Position numbers and translations under genes: made by a program. DNA of 64,000 nucleotides, taken from contig CANLPZ010000002.1 in NCBI GenBank assembly GCA_947493145.1, positions 124,001-188,000 of the forward strand, written 5' to 3'. Origin of the DNA: an uncultured Paracoccaceae bacterium (GTDB lineage Bacteria; Pseudomonadota; Alphaproteobacteria; Rhodobacterales; Rhodobacteraceae). The notes under the pieces were generated by a model. The model was not told the origin of the DNA. It searched no databases and worked only from the letters and a program-made list of their open reading frames with translations. Every line of letters begins with the position of its first letter. The first letter of the stretch is position 1. This document shows, piece by piece, positions 19,373 to 28,144 of this stretch.

Positions 19373-19689
19373 TGCGCACTGGTTTAATCTTGATCGGTGG
19401 ATTGGCTTTAACCGGATGCGATATTGCGTCCGGTGCAGCCGATGTCGTGGCACGTGACGCTGCGAAATCCGTCGTGAACGAGGTTATTGCGGATAAATTT
19501 CCAGGTGTGAACGCGGCACCCGTCACCGACTGCGTGATTGACAACGCCAGCGCATCCGAGCTTTTGACCATCGCTTCTGCCGCGGCAACAGGGGTAACGC
19601 CTGCGACGGCAGACACAATTATTGACATCACCAAGCGACCAGAGACGGTTCAATGTCTTGCTGGCGACGCTTTGGCGATTTTGCTATAG
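19372..19689 (+). CDS. small predicted lipoprotein between sdhA and sdhB
   Basis: The 105-residue product begins [19 protein letters not shown], a lipoprotein signal with lipobox LTGC at about residue 16. Mature residues include two more cysteines (TDCVID, VQCLAG), which could form a disulfide. I do not recognise a named family, but a small lipoprotein at this position is, from memory, seen in other Rhodobacterales. Its ATG overlaps the sdhA stop (TAATG), and it ends 15 bp before sdhB. It may support complex II at the membrane or simply ride in the operon. Confidence 0.75.
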   Translation: MRTGLILIGGLALTGCDIASGAADVVARDAAKSVVNEVIADKFPGVNAAPVTDCVIDNASASELLTIASAAATGVTPATADTIIDITKRPETVQCLAGDALAILL

Positions 19690-19704
19690 AACGGAGAGGA
19701 CCAA

Positions 19705-20484
19705 ATGGTACAACTCACGCTTCCTAAAAATTCACGTATGGTTGCGGGCAAAACATGGCCCAAACCTGAAGGCGCCAAAAATGTGCGTAAATTCCAAATT
19801 TACCGTTGGAACGAAGAAGACGGAAAAAACCCGTCTTTGGACACATATTTCGTCGATATGGACACCTGTGGTCCAATGGTTTTGGACGCTTTGATCAAAA
19901 TCAAAAACGAAATCGACCCGACGCTGACGTTCCGCCGGTCCTGTCGCGAAGGTATTTGCGGTTCTTGTGCGATGAACATCGACGGGATCAACACACTGGC
20001 CTGTATCTATGGCATGGATGAAATCAAAGGCGATGTAAAAATCTATCCATTGCCACACATGCCGGTCGTGCGCGACTTGATCCCTGATCTAACGCATTTC
20101 TACGCGCAACACGCGTCGATTATGCCGTGGTTGGAAACCAAAACAAATCGTCCGGCAAAAGAATGGAAGCAGTCGATTGAAGACCGTAAAAAGCTTGATG
20201 GTCTTTATGAATGCGTCATGTGTGCGTCCTGTTCAACGTCTTGCCCGTCCTATTGGTGGAACGGCGATCGTTACCTTGGGCCAGCGGCATTGTTGCACGC
20301 ATATCGTTGGATCATTGACAGCCGTGATGAAGCCACAGGCGAACGTTTGGATGAACTCGAAGATCCGTTCAAACTTTATCGCTGTAATACCATCATGAAC
20401 TGTACGAACACGTGCCCAAAGGGATTGAACCCCGCCGAGGCAATTGGATCGATCAAAAAGATGATGCTCGATCGAGCGGTCTAA
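19705..20484 (+). CDS. sdhB: succinate dehydrogenase iron-sulfur subunit
   Basis: SdhB (259 residues) passes electrons from FAD to ubiquinone through three clusters. [16 protein letters not shown] with the later TLAC cysteine binds the 2Fe-2S cluster. [16 protein letters not shown] binds the 4Fe-4S cluster, and [17 protein letters not shown] contributes the 3Fe-4S ligands. All ligand cysteines are present. GGAGAGG lies about five bases before the ATG. The operon ends at a strong terminator 16 bases further on. Confidence 0.98.
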   Translation: MVQLTLPKNSRMVAGKTWPKPEGAKNVRKFQIYRWNEEDGKNPSLDTYFVDMDTCGPMVLDALIKIKNEIDPTLTFRRSCREGICGSCAMNIDGINTLACIYGMDEIKGDVKIYPLPHMPVVRDLIPDLTHFYAQHASIMPWLETKTNRPAKEWKQSIEDRKKLDGLYECVMCASCSTSCPSYWWNGDRYLGPAALLHAYRWIIDSRDEATGERLDELEDPFKLYRCNTIMNCTNTCPKGLNPAEAIGSIKKMMLDRAV

Positions 20485-20500
20485 GCTTTACAAGATACGA

Positions 20501-20527
20501 AAAAGGCGCCCGATTGAGGCGCCTTTT
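20501..20527. terminator. bidirectional terminator between sdhB and deoD
   Basis: The arms AAAAGGCGCC and GGCGCCTTTT enclose a 7-nt loop, flanked by A-rich sequence on one side and T-rich on the other. It lies between the convergent ends of sdhB and deoD and should work for both. Confidence 0.9.
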
Positions 20528-20531
20528 TTAT

Positions 20532-21236
20532 TTATCCAAATGCCGCTTCAAGGGCGATTTCGACCATGTCACCGAAGCTTCGTTCACGATCCTCAGCTGG
20601 TAACGCTTCGCCAGTCAACAGGTGGTCGGACACAGTAAGGACAGCCAATGCTTTGCGCCCGTGGCGGGCGGCGAGATTGTAAAGTTCTGCCGCTTCCATT
20701 TCGACGCCCAGAATGCCGTGACGTGTCATTTGTTCGTTTAGGTCTGGCCGTTCATCATAAAACACGTCCGAAGAATAAATGTTCCCCACGTGGGTTGTCG
20801 TTCCTTTTGCCTCTGCCGCGTGAAATGCTTTGTGCAACAGGTCGAAATTTGCGGCAGGCGCAAAGTTCATTTCTTTGAATATGCCGCGAGACGGGGTTGA
20901 AATACTTGTTGCCGTTTGCGCCAGAATAACATCGCGAATGCCGACGGATTTCTGCATACCACCACATGATCCAATACGGATAAGCGTTTGTGTGTCATAT
21001 TCCGTGATCAATTCGTTTGCATAAATCGACAAAGATGGCATGCCCATGCCGGACCCTTGGATCGTTACGGGATTTCCGTTCCAAGTGCCCGTGAACCCAA
21101 GCATACCTCGGACTTCGTTCACCAGTTTTACATCGGACAGAAACTTTTCTGCGGCCCAACGCGCGCGATAAGGATCGCCAGGCATTAATACAGTTGGTGC
21201 AATGTCGCCCTTTGCGGCGCCGATGTGAATGGTCAT
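20532..21236 (-). CDS. deoD: purine-nucleoside phosphorylase, DeoD type
   Basis: DeoD (234 residues) cleaves purine nucleosides with phosphate in salvage. [10 protein letters not shown] and [12 protein letters not shown] carry phosphate-site residues. [16 protein letters not shown] and RIGSCGGMQ are the NP-I family motifs, and the nucleoside site [11 protein letters not shown] follows. The catalytic aspartate is in LTVSDHL. The ATG at 21236 has AAAGGAAATCG upstream. The upstream region holds TTAGCGCTAT, also present upstream of mdh. No link to the ethylmalonyl-CoA genes is apparent. Confidence 0.95.
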   Translation of the reverse strand: MTIHIGAAKGDIAPTVLMPGDPYRARWAAEKFLSDVKLVNEVRGMLGFTGTWNGNPVTIQGSGMGMPSLSIYANELITEYDTQTLIRIGSCGGMQKSVGIRDVILAQTATSISTPSRGIFKEMNFAPAANFDLLHKAFHAAEAKGTTTHVGNIYSSDVFYDERPDLNEQMTRHGILGVEMEAAELYNLAARHGRKALAVLTVSDHLLTGEALPAEDRERSFGDMVEIALEAAFG

Positions 21237-21346
21237 AACGATTTCCTTTGCTAAACGCCCAAGTTGGCGCTGTGGTTTAGCGCTATGGTGCCAGTTACAA
21301 AAGATGAATGCATCGAATTTTTGACCACTCGGTGAAAATTTTAACG

Positions 21347-23338
21347 TTATTCTGCCGCGGCTGGGGTCGGGTCAACCAATGTGACGATATCCGTCATGAT
21401 CCGGTTCAGCTCAAAATCCTTTGGCGTATAGACCGCTGCAACGCCCATCGAACGCAAACGCGCTGCATCGTCATCTGGAATAATGCCGCCGACGATCACT
21501 GGAATATGGGAAAGGCCTGCGGCTTTCATGCGCGTCATTAGGTCCGCGACCAATGGAATGTGGCTGCCGGACAGGATGGACAGACCAACCACATGCGCGT
21601 TGTCGGTCTGCGCTGTGTTTACCAATTCTTCCGGTGTTAAACGAATACCTTCGTAGGTGATGTCCATGCCGCAGTCGCGCGCACGGGCCGCGATTTGTTC
21701 GGCACCGTTGGAATGACCGTCTAATCCCGGCTTGCCGACCAAAAATTTCAAACGACGTCCCAATTTATCGGACACCGCGTCGACTTGTGCGCGAATGTCA
21801 TCCAAGCCTTCGGTTCGGTTAGACGGATTTGGGGACACACCGGTTGGCGCACGATACTGGCCAAAGCTGTTGCGTACAACATCGCCCCATTCACCAGTTG
21901 TTGCGCCCGCTTTGGCGGCTTCAATTGTTGCGGTCATGATGTTTTCACCGCTTTGTGCGGCGGCCTTTACCGCGGCAAGTGCCGTATCAACGCGTTTTTG
22001 ATCACGTGAGGCGCGCCATGCATCGAGGCGGGCGATTTGATCGGCTTCGGCATCTGCATCCGCGACCATGATGGCTTCTTCACCCGCTGTCAGGGGGCTG
22101 CTTTCCGCTTGGGTAAATTTATTCACACCCACAACGGTGGTATCGCCGGTTTCAATGTCGCCGATACGGGCCGAGTTGCTGTCAACCAATCGCATTTTCA
22201 TGTATTCGATTGCTTCGACTGCGCCGCCCATGGCATCGATTTGAGCCAGTTCTGCACGCGCGCCGTCTTTCAGTGCGCCGACCTTTGCCTCAACCGCTGG
22301 ATTGCCGTCGAACAAATCGCCGTATTCCAAAAGATCTGTTTCAAAAGCCATAATTTGTTGCATGCGAAGCGACCATTGTTGATCCCATGGGCGGGGAAGC
22401 CCAAGTGCTTCGTTCCACGCGGGCAATTGCACTGCGCGCGCCCGCGCGTTTTTCGACAATGTCACCGCCAGCATTTCGATTAGGATGCGGTAAACGTTGT
22501 TTTCCGGCTGTTGTTCTGTCAATCCAAGCGAATTTACCTGAACCCCGTAACGGAAACGGCGATACTTTGGGTCTTCAACCCCGTAACGTTCGCGGCAAAT
22601 CTCGTCCCACAATTCAACAAACGCACGCATTTTGCACATTTCGGTGACAAAGCGGATGCCCGCGTTCACAAAAAATGAAATCCGCCCAACCATCGCGGGG
22701 AATTTATCCTCGGGCACTTTGTTTTTTAGGTCGTCCAAAACGGCAGTGGCAGTCGCGAGTGCGAAAGCCAATTCTTCCTCAGGTGTCGCACCGGCCTCTT
22801 GCAAGTGATAGGAACAGATGTTCATTGGGTTCCATTTGGGAAGATGCTCGCGTGTATAGGCCGCGACATCCGTGATCATGCGTAATGACGGTTTTGGCGG
22901 GCATACATAGGTCCCACGACTGAGGTATTCTTTGATAATGTCGTTTTGAACCGTACCTTGAAGTTTTGAAACGTCTGCGCCTTGCTCCTCTGCCACCGCA
23001 ATATAAAGCGCCAAAAGCCATGGGGCGGTGGCGTTAATCGTCATTGAGGTGTTCATTTGTTCCAAAGGAATTTGATCAAATAGGGCGCGCATGTCACCCA
23101 GATGGGCAACGGGCACGCCCACTTTACCGACTTCGCCACGGGCCAAGATGTGATCGCTGTCGTATCCAGTTTGGGTCGGCAGATCGAATGCGACAGACAG
23201 ACCTGTTTGTCCTTTGGCCAGATTTCCGCGGTATAATGCGTTGGATGCTTTGGCCGTTGAATGCCCTGCATACGTCCGAAACAGCCAAGGCCGATCTTTT
23301 TGACGGTCAGGAGAGGAAGCTGCGGCTTGCTGGATCAT
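21347..23338 (-). CDS. ecm: ethylmalonyl-CoA mutase (coenzyme B12-dependent)
   Basis: Ecm converts (2R)-ethylmalonyl-CoA to (2S)-methylsuccinyl-CoA. The 663-residue protein has a methylmalonyl-CoA-mutase-like barrel. [20 protein letters not shown] and [20 protein letters not shown] are characteristic. A C-terminal cobalamin domain has the DxHxxG-type motif in [14 protein letters not shown] plus LSILSGSH and VIVGGIIP. It was separated from methylmalonyl-CoA mutase mainly by its length and by its place beside ccr; the two are easily confused, so biochemical identity is inferred. An A/T-rich motif about 30-45 bp upstream also occurs upstream of ccr. It needs B12, which the riboswitch-controlled uptake operon further on can supply. 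Confidence 0.92.
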   Translation of the reverse strand: MIQQAAASSPDRQKDRPWLFRTYAGHSTAKASNALYRGNLAKGQTGLSVAFDLPTQTGYDSDHILARGEVGKVGVPVAHLGDMRALFDQIPLEQMNTSMTINATAPWLLALYIAVAEEQGADVSKLQGTVQNDIIKEYLSRGTYVCPPKPSLRMITDVAAYTREHLPKWNPMNICSYHLQEAGATPEEELAFALATATAVLDDLKNKVPEDKFPAMVGRISFFVNAGIRFVTEMCKMRAFVELWDEICRERYGVEDPKYRRFRYGVQVNSLGLTEQQPENNVYRILIEMLAVTLSKNARARAVQLPAWNEALGLPRPWDQQWSLRMQQIMAFETDLLEYGDLFDGNPAVEAKVGALKDGARAELAQIDAMGGAVEAIEYMKMRLVDSNSARIGDIETGDTTVVGVNKFTQAESSPLTAGEEAIMVADADAEADQIARLDAWRASRDQKRVDTALAAVKAAAQSGENIMTATIEAAKAGATTGEWGDVVRNSFGQYRAPTGVSPNPSNRTEGLDDIRAQVDAVSDKLGRRLKFLVGKPGLDGHSNGAEQIAARARDCGMDITYEGIRLTPEELVNTAQTDNAHVVGLSILSGSHIPLVADLMTRMKAAGLSHIPVIVGGIIPDDDAARLRSMGVAAVYTPKDFELNRIMTDIVTLVDPTPAAAE

Positions 23339-23366
23339 GGGACTTCTCGTTGATTCTGTCTGGGCA

Positions 23367-23382
23367 ATAAAATTACGAATTT
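23367..23382. promoter_or_regulatory. A/T-rich motif upstream of ecm, shared with ccr
   Basis: ATAAAATTACGAATTT lies 29 bases upstream of the ecm ATG. The sequence ATAAAATTACAAAATT occurs upstream of ccr on the same strand of the window, identical over the first ten bases. It could be a common operator or just A/T-rich promoter sequence. Confidence 0.35.
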
Positions 23383-23475
23383 TGTTTAGTATGTGATATT
23401 TTATGGCTTTGTCAATTCGCTGCGTTGCGGCGTGAGCGTATTTACCTTATGTCGTTTCGCTGCCACTGTCGGCCA

Positions 23476-24879
23476 ATGACGTCGCAAGTAACGCTTCCGC
23501 TTTGGTTATTGGTTCTGATCCTCGCATTTGCCGCGGTGACAGCCATGTCGCATCTTTTTCTTCCATCTGTCCGTTGGTTTTTTCGCAAGCGGATGGAACG
23601 CGCGGTGGAGCGTCTGAACAAACGGCTTCAACGCCCGATCGAGCCATTTAAGCTTGCGCGGCGTCACGACATGATCCAGCGATTGATCTATGACCCCGAA
23701 GTTTACGCGGCTGTTATACAGCATGCGAAAGAAGAGGGTGTGCCAGAGGCGGTCGCGTTCGAAGCGGCGCGCCGATATGCACGTGAGATTGTCCCGTCTT
23801 TTAGTGCAGGTGCCTATTTTGGGTTCGCGATCCGAATGGCCCGTGCCATTAGTACGTCGTTGTTTCGTGTCAGGTTGGGCTATTTCGACGAAGACGCGAT
23901 GTCCAACATCGATCCAGATGCCACGGTGGTTTTTGTGATGAACCATCGAAGCAACATGGATTACGTTTTGGTAACCTATCTGGCGGCTGAACGTTCTGCT
24001 TTGTCCTATGCTGTTGGCGAATGGGCGCAAGTTTGGCCATTGTCGCGGTTTTTGCGATCCATGGGCGCGTATTTCATCCGCCGCAAATCGCGCAATGCGC
24101 TGTATCGAAAGGTGCTTGCACGTTATGTGCAGATGGCGACGGACGGTGGCGTGACCCAAGCGATATTCCCCGAAGGCGGGCTGAGTCTGGACGGGTTTAC
24201 TGCTCCGCCAAAGCTGGGCTTGTTGAATTATATCGTATCCGAATTCGACCCAAATGGGCGCGATGTGGTTTTTGTTCCAGTTGCGTTGAATTACGATCGT
24301 GTGCTCGAAGATCGGATTTTAATCGAAGCTGGAGCGAATGGAGAACGAAAGTTTCGCGCCAGTATGGGGACAATCGCGGCGTTTGTTTTTCGACATCTTT
24401 ACCGTCGTTTGCGTGGACGTTTTTTCCGCTTTGGCTATGCATCGGTATCATTTGGAAACCCTGTTTCACTGAAAACCTTGATTGATGGACAATCTGGGAA
24501 CGCCACAGAATACGTTGCCGATACGTTGATGAAAAATGTTCAAGCGATTGTTCCTGTGGTTCCAGTTCCGTTGGTCGCCCAATGCCTTTTGCGTGCAAAT
24601 TCGCCGATATCCGAAGACGCTTTGTTACAAGATGTTAAATCGTTGATCGACGAAATGCCCAACGCCCATATCCACATGCCGCGTGCTGATTTGGAATATG
24701 CGACCAAGGTTGGATTGCGCATGTTGGTTACGCGAAAACTTGTCGATACGTCTAATGATGGGGTCATTGTGAACGCCGATCAACGCGATGTTGTTGCGTT
24801 TTACGCCAACTCTATCGCGCATCTTTTGCCGCATGGGGCAGAAACGGGAGGGGTAAAATCACCTGAAAAACCAACATAA
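23476..24879 (+). CDS. PlsB-like glycerol-3-phosphate/1-acylglycerol-phosphate acyltransferase
   Basis: This membrane-associated acyltransferase of about 467 residues probably acts in phospholipid synthesis. An N-terminal membrane segment (LPLWLLVLILAFAAVTAMSH) is followed by the acyltransferase domain. Motif I is NHRSNMDYVL (the H-x4-D catalytic pair) and motif III is IFPEGGLSLDG. Later blocks include FVPVALNYDRVLEDRI, typical of the PlsB family. The ATG at 23476 is one of three in-frame starts (23425, 23449, 23476), none with a clear ribosome-binding site. The gene is divergent from ecm and upstream of ccr. Substrate preference (glycerol-3-phosphate or lysophosphatidate) cannot be read from the sequence. 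Confidence 0.8.
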   Translation: MTSQVTLPLWLLVLILAFAAVTAMSHLFLPSVRWFFRKRMERAVERLNKRLQRPIEPFKLARRHDMIQRLIYDPEVYAAVIQHAKEEGVPEAVAFEAARRYAREIVPSFSAGAYFGFAIRMARAISTSLFRVRLGYFDEDAMSNIDPDATVVFVMNHRSNMDYVLVTYLAAERSALSYAVGEWAQVWPLSRFLRSMGAYFIRRKSRNALYRKVLARYVQMATDGGVTQAIFPEGGLSLDGFTAPPKLGLLNYIVSEFDPNGRDVVFVPVALNYDRVLEDRILIEAGANGERKFRASMGTIAAFVFRHLYRRLRGRFFRFGYASVSFGNPVSLKTLIDGQSGNATEYVADTLMKNVQAIVPVVPVPLVAQCLLRANSPISEDALLQDVKSLIDEMPNAHIHMPRADLEYATKVGLRMLVTRKLVDTSNDGVIVNADQRDVVAFYANSIAHLLPHGAETGGVKSPEKPT

Positions 24880-24928
24880 TTTTTGCATTCGCAGCATTTG
24901 TTGGGAATTATTCTGCGGTTGCTCGGTT

Positions 24929-24944
24929 ATAAAATTACAAAATT
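24929..24944. promoter_or_regulatory. A/T-rich motif upstream of ccr, shared with ecm
   Basis: ATAAAATTACAAAATT lies 103 bases upstream of the ccr ATG in a 168-bp A/T-rich intergenic region. A related GCAAAATTACTTG follows at 24960. The core AAAATTAC therefore occurs twice here and once upstream of ecm. TTGCAAAA resembles sites described for RamB-type regulators, but that is speculation. Confidence 0.35.
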
Positions 24945-25047
24945 AAATAAAAATTGGTTGCAAAATTACTTGTCAGATTTAATTTGAAGCCGTGCTCGGC
25001 GATTCTGCGCTGCGGCAAACGGATTAAATTAACGATGGAGGCTCCAA

Positions 25048-26334
25048 ATGGCTTTGGACACGCACGCGTCAGGAATGACTTACACAGCGCCCAAGAAAGA
25101 CCTTTATGAAGTGGGCGAAATGCCCCCAATGGGTCATGTCCCTGAAAAAATGTACGCATGGACTATTCGTCGTGAACGCCACGGTGAACCGGACAAAAGC
25201 TTTGCAGTTGAGGTCGTTGACGTACCAAAGCTCGATTCAAACGAAGTTCTTGTTTTGGTCATGGCTGCAGGCGTGAACTATAATGGCGTTTGGGCCGGTT
25301 TGGGGACGCCGATTTCACCATTCGATGGTCATGGCGCGGATTATCATATCGCGGGGTCCGATGCGTCCGGCATTATTTGGGCCGTTGGCGATAAAGTTAA
25401 GAACTGGAAAGTCGGCGACGAGGTGGTGATTCATTGTAACCAAGACGACGGGGACGACGAAGAATGCAATGGAGGCGATCCTATGTATTCACCAACGCAA
25501 CGTATTTGGGGTTATGAAACGCCAGATGGTTCATTTGCGCAGTTCACAAACGTACAGGCGCAACAACTTTTGCGACGCCCTCGTCACCAGACGTGGGAAG
25601 AAAGCGCATGTTATACACTGACGCTGGCAACAGCGTACCGTATGTTGTTTGGTCACCCGCCGCATGAATTGAAACCAGGTATGAATGTTTTGGTTTGGGG
25701 TGCGTCTGGCGGATTGGGAACCTATGCAATCCAGTTGATTAAGGCGGCTGGTGCAAATGCTATCGGTGTTATTTCGGACGAAAGCAAACGCGACTTCGTT
25801 ATGGGGTTGGGCGCAAAGGGTGTGATCAACCGCAAAGACTTCACATGCTGGGGACAATTGCCAACTGTAAATACACCAGAATACAACGAATGGTTCAAAG
25901 AAGCGCGTCGTTTCGGGAAAGCCATTTGGGATATTACAGGTAAAGGCAACAACGTTGATATCGTGTTCGAACACCCAGGCGAGTCAACCTTTCCTGTGTC
26001 TAACCTCGTTTGTAAAAAAGGCGGAATGGTTGTTATTTGTGCGGGGACAACGGGTTACAACCTTACGTTTGACGTGCGTTACACTTGGATGCACCAAAAA
26101 CGACTACAGGGGTCACATTTTGCGCATCTGAAACAGGCCGCCGCCGCGAACCAGATGATGATTGAACGTCGGATCGAACCTTTCTTGTCAGAGACTTACA
26201 GCTGGGATGAAATTCCGCTGGCGCATATGAAAATGTACCGTAACGAACACAAGCCCGGAAATATGTCGGTGTTGGTACAAGCACCTAAAACGGGGATGCG
26301 CACCTTGGACGAGGTCGTGAATTTTAAAGGATAA
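25048..26334 (+). CDS. ccr: crotonyl-CoA carboxylase/reductase
   Basis: Ccr performs the NADPH-dependent reductive carboxylation of crotonyl-CoA to (2S)-ethylmalonyl-CoA, the signature step of the ethylmalonyl-CoA pathway. The 428-residue protein is a medium-chain dehydrogenase/reductase. The family-specific N terminus includes VPEKMYAWTIRRERHGEP. AAGVNYNGVWAGLGTPIS and GSDASGIIWAVGD are family blocks. WGASGGLGTYAIQLIKAAG is the NADPH-binding turn, and the conserved CO2/CoA pocket lies around VFEHPGESTFPVS. GGAGG seven bases upstream supports the ATG. The gene is followed by a hairpin and the luxR-luxI pair. Confidence 0.97.
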   Translation: MALDTHASGMTYTAPKKDLYEVGEMPPMGHVPEKMYAWTIRRERHGEPDKSFAVEVVDVPKLDSNEVLVLVMAAGVNYNGVWAGLGTPISPFDGHGADYHIAGSDASGIIWAVGDKVKNWKVGDEVVIHCNQDDGDDEECNGGDPMYSPTQRIWGYETPDGSFAQFTNVQAQQLLRRPRHQTWEESACYTLTLATAYRMLFGHPPHELKPGMNVLVWGASGGLGTYAIQLIKAAGANAIGVISDESKRDFVMGLGAKGVINRKDFTCWGQLPTVNTPEYNEWFKEARRFGKAIWDITGKGNNVDIVFEHPGESTFPVSNLVCKKGGMVVICAGTTGYNLTFDVRYTWMHQKRLQGSHFAHLKQAAAANQMMIERRIEPFLSETYSWDEIPLAHMKMYRNEHKPGNMSVLVQAPKTGMRTLDEVVNFKG

Positions 26335-26360
26335 CGCATTCCCGAGACTGCGATACCCGA

Positions 26361-26390
26361 AAACACCCGTGTCGTTAGATGCGGGTGTTT
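26361..26390 (+). terminator. hairpin downstream of ccr
   Basis: The arms AAACACCCG and CGGGTGTTT enclose a 12-nt loop, beginning 27 bases after the ccr stop. The U-tract is limited to the end of the stem, so termination may be partial. Confidence 0.55.
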
Positions 26391-26501
26391 GACTTTGTGC
26401 CTCGCTATTTTGGGGGAGTTTGATTTCGTGACTTTGGGGAATTAATCGCTCGTGCTAAGGTGGAGTTATTATTTCGTTAACTACTTTTGGGTGAAGGTTA
26501 T

Positions 26502-26720
26502 ATGAAAGAAAATTGGGTAATAGACGTTCTATCTGACCTTCGGAGTTTCGCACATCAAAATGCGCTTCCGCAATTGGCAGAACATTTAGACGATGCACGT
26601 TTGATTGCAGCGGCGGAAATCGCTGCCAAAGATGATAGACCGGCTGAAATAACACGCGACAATGCAACGCTCGAAGCTGGAAACTTTCTTGGGGACACTG
26701 GAAAAAGCGACATCGCTTGA
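26502..26720 (+). CDS. small protein overlapping luxR
   Basis: This 72-residue soluble ORF (MKENWVIDVLSDLRSFAHQN onward) has GAAGG six bases before its ATG and a helical, acidic sequence ending GNFLGDTGKSDIA. Its last 59 bases overlap the start of luxR in another frame. luxR itself has no recognisable ribosome-binding site, so this ORF may couple translation into luxR. I do not recognise a family. It begins about 168 bases after ccr, beyond the hairpin, so it probably starts the luxR transcript. Confidence 0.55.
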   Translation: MKENWVIDVLSDLRSFAHQNALPQLAEHLDDARLIAAAEIAAKDDRPAEITRDNATLEAGNFLGDTGKSDIA

Positions 26721-27378
26721 TGCGCTCCAACAGCTGACATTTGCGTTAAAAGATCTCTATCACGTTGATCATGTTGTCTATCATTGGGTCAGTGCAGACG
26801 GTGAACAATATGGAGCGGGCACCTACGATCGTTTGTGGGTTCAGAGATATATTGAAAAGGACTACGTTCGCGTCGATCCAGTCGTTGTCGGGTGTTATCA
26901 GCGGTTTCATCCGGTTGATTGGAAACGTCTAGATTGGACTACAAAAACAGCGAAAGTATTCCGTGAAGATGCAATTGCACATGGCGTCGGAAACCAAGGA
27001 TTATCTGTCCCTATTCGTGGCCCAAGCGGGCAATTCGCCCTTTTTACGATTTCGCACAGTTGCAAAGATGACGAATGGACAAGCTTTATCGAGGACAACC
27101 GGCGCGACATCATTTTGATTGCCCATTATTTTAATCAAAAAGGTCTGGAACTGGAAAAATCACGTGTTCCTGCGCCAAACCAATCGCTTTCACCACGCGA
27201 AGTTGACGCAATGACATTTCTGGCAATGGGGTACAGTCGCGCGCAAGTCGCTGATACTTTAGCGATTTCTGAACATACATTGCGTGTTTACATTGAAAGC
27301 GCGCGCCATAAACTGGGTGCATTGAACACGACCCACGCTGTCGCACGGGCGATGAACCGCGGATTGATTGTCGTTTAA
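26662..27378 (+). CDS. luxR: LuxR-type quorum-sensing regulator
   Basis: The 238-residue protein has an N-terminal autoinducer-binding domain with the usual invariant residues, W59, Y63, D72 and P73 in the block LWVQRYIEKDYVRVDPVV. A C-terminal LuxR helix-turn-helix follows (LSPREVDAMTFLAMGYSRAQVADTL, about 176-232). It lies directly upstream of a luxI gene on the same strand and is almost certainly its cognate receptor. Ligand chain length cannot be predicted. A known roseobacter arrangement places luxRI beside ccr. The start has no ribosome-binding site and may depend on the overlapping small ORF. Confidence 0.93.
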   Translation: MQRSKLETFLGTLEKATSLDALQQLTFALKDLYHVDHVVYHWVSADGEQYGAGTYDRLWVQRYIEKDYVRVDPVVVGCYQRFHPVDWKRLDWTTKTAKVFREDAIAHGVGNQGLSVPIRGPSGQFALFTISHSCKDDEWTSFIEDNRRDIILIAHYFNQKGLELEKSRVPAPNQSLSPREVDAMTFLAMGYSRAQVADTLAISEHTLRVYIESARHKLGALNTTHAVARAMNRGLIVV

Positions 27379-27472
27379 GCTAAATTTTCAAAACAATTTC
27401 GTACGGTGGGTTTACCCAAAATAAACACTGCATTTCCAAATTGCTTCCATCCCAAAATGATTGAGGTTTGTG

Positions 27473-28105
27473 ATGCTGCGTTACATTTATGGCGATGATC
27501 TTTGCCAAGTCCCAATGTTGAAATCGACCATGTTTCGTGACCGAGCGGACCAATTCAAAACGCGCCTTGGGTGGGATGTTAAGGTGAATGAAAATGGCGA
27601 AGAAATCGACCAATATGATGCATTAAATCCGTTGTATGTGATTTGGCAAATGGCAGATGGAACGCATGGTGGTTCTATGCGTTTTTTGCCAACGACGGGT
27701 TCAACAATGGTGAATGATTACTTTTCACATTTAACCAATGGTGTGCGTATCGAAAGCCCGTTTATCTGGGAATGCACGCGGTTTTGCCTGTCACGAAACG
27801 CGGGCGCACAAGTTGCAGCGGCGCTTATGCTTGCGGGTGGCGAAGTTTTGCGCGGATTTGAATTGCAGCATTTTGTTGGCGTATTCGATGCGCGTATGGT
27901 CCGGATTTACCGAATGATCGGCGCATCGCCAACCATTCTGGGGTCAGACGGTGACGGTCGTGACCGAACGAGCGTTGGTTTATGGGAATTTCGTGATGAA
28001 TTGCATGCAAAGGTTCTGCAAAGTTCAGGGTTAACAGATACGCTGTCGCGAGCTTGGTTCGAAAAATCCTTCGATCCGGAACAAAGTTTGGTGTTGACCG
28101 CCTAA
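27473..28105 (+). CDS. luxI: LuxI-type acyl-homoserine-lactone synthase
   Basis: LuxI (210 residues) makes an N-acyl-homoserine lactone from S-adenosylmethionine and an acyl carrier. All canonical residues are present: R24, F28 and W34 in FRDRADQFKTRLGW, D46 and D49 in IDQYD, and R70 in GSMRFLPTTG, with the WECTRFCL block after. The ATG at 27473 has GAGG six bases upstream, better than the TTG at 27461. It is 94 bp downstream of luxR. Two CCCAAAAT direct repeats lie in that gap, and no convincing lux box was seen. The signal may be long-chain, as in other roseobacters, but this is not visible. Confidence 0.95.
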   Translation: MLRYIYGDDLCQVPMLKSTMFRDRADQFKTRLGWDVKVNENGEEIDQYDALNPLYVIWQMADGTHGGSMRFLPTTGSTMVNDYFSHLTNGVRIESPFIWECTRFCLSRNAGAQVAAALMLAGGEVLRGFELQHFVGVFDARMVRIYRMIGASPTILGSDGDGRDRTSVGLWEFRDELHAKVLQSSGLTDTLSRAWFEKSFDPEQSLVLTA

Positions 28106-28144
28106 GCGCTGGCAGCTCGGGGCAGGGGGCGGTAGGGTGCCCGC

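Noticed and set aside
21347-23338. Methylmalonyl-CoA mutase
   Set aside because: Length, adjacency to ccr and the pathway context fit ethylmalonyl-CoA mutase better, though family similarity is close.
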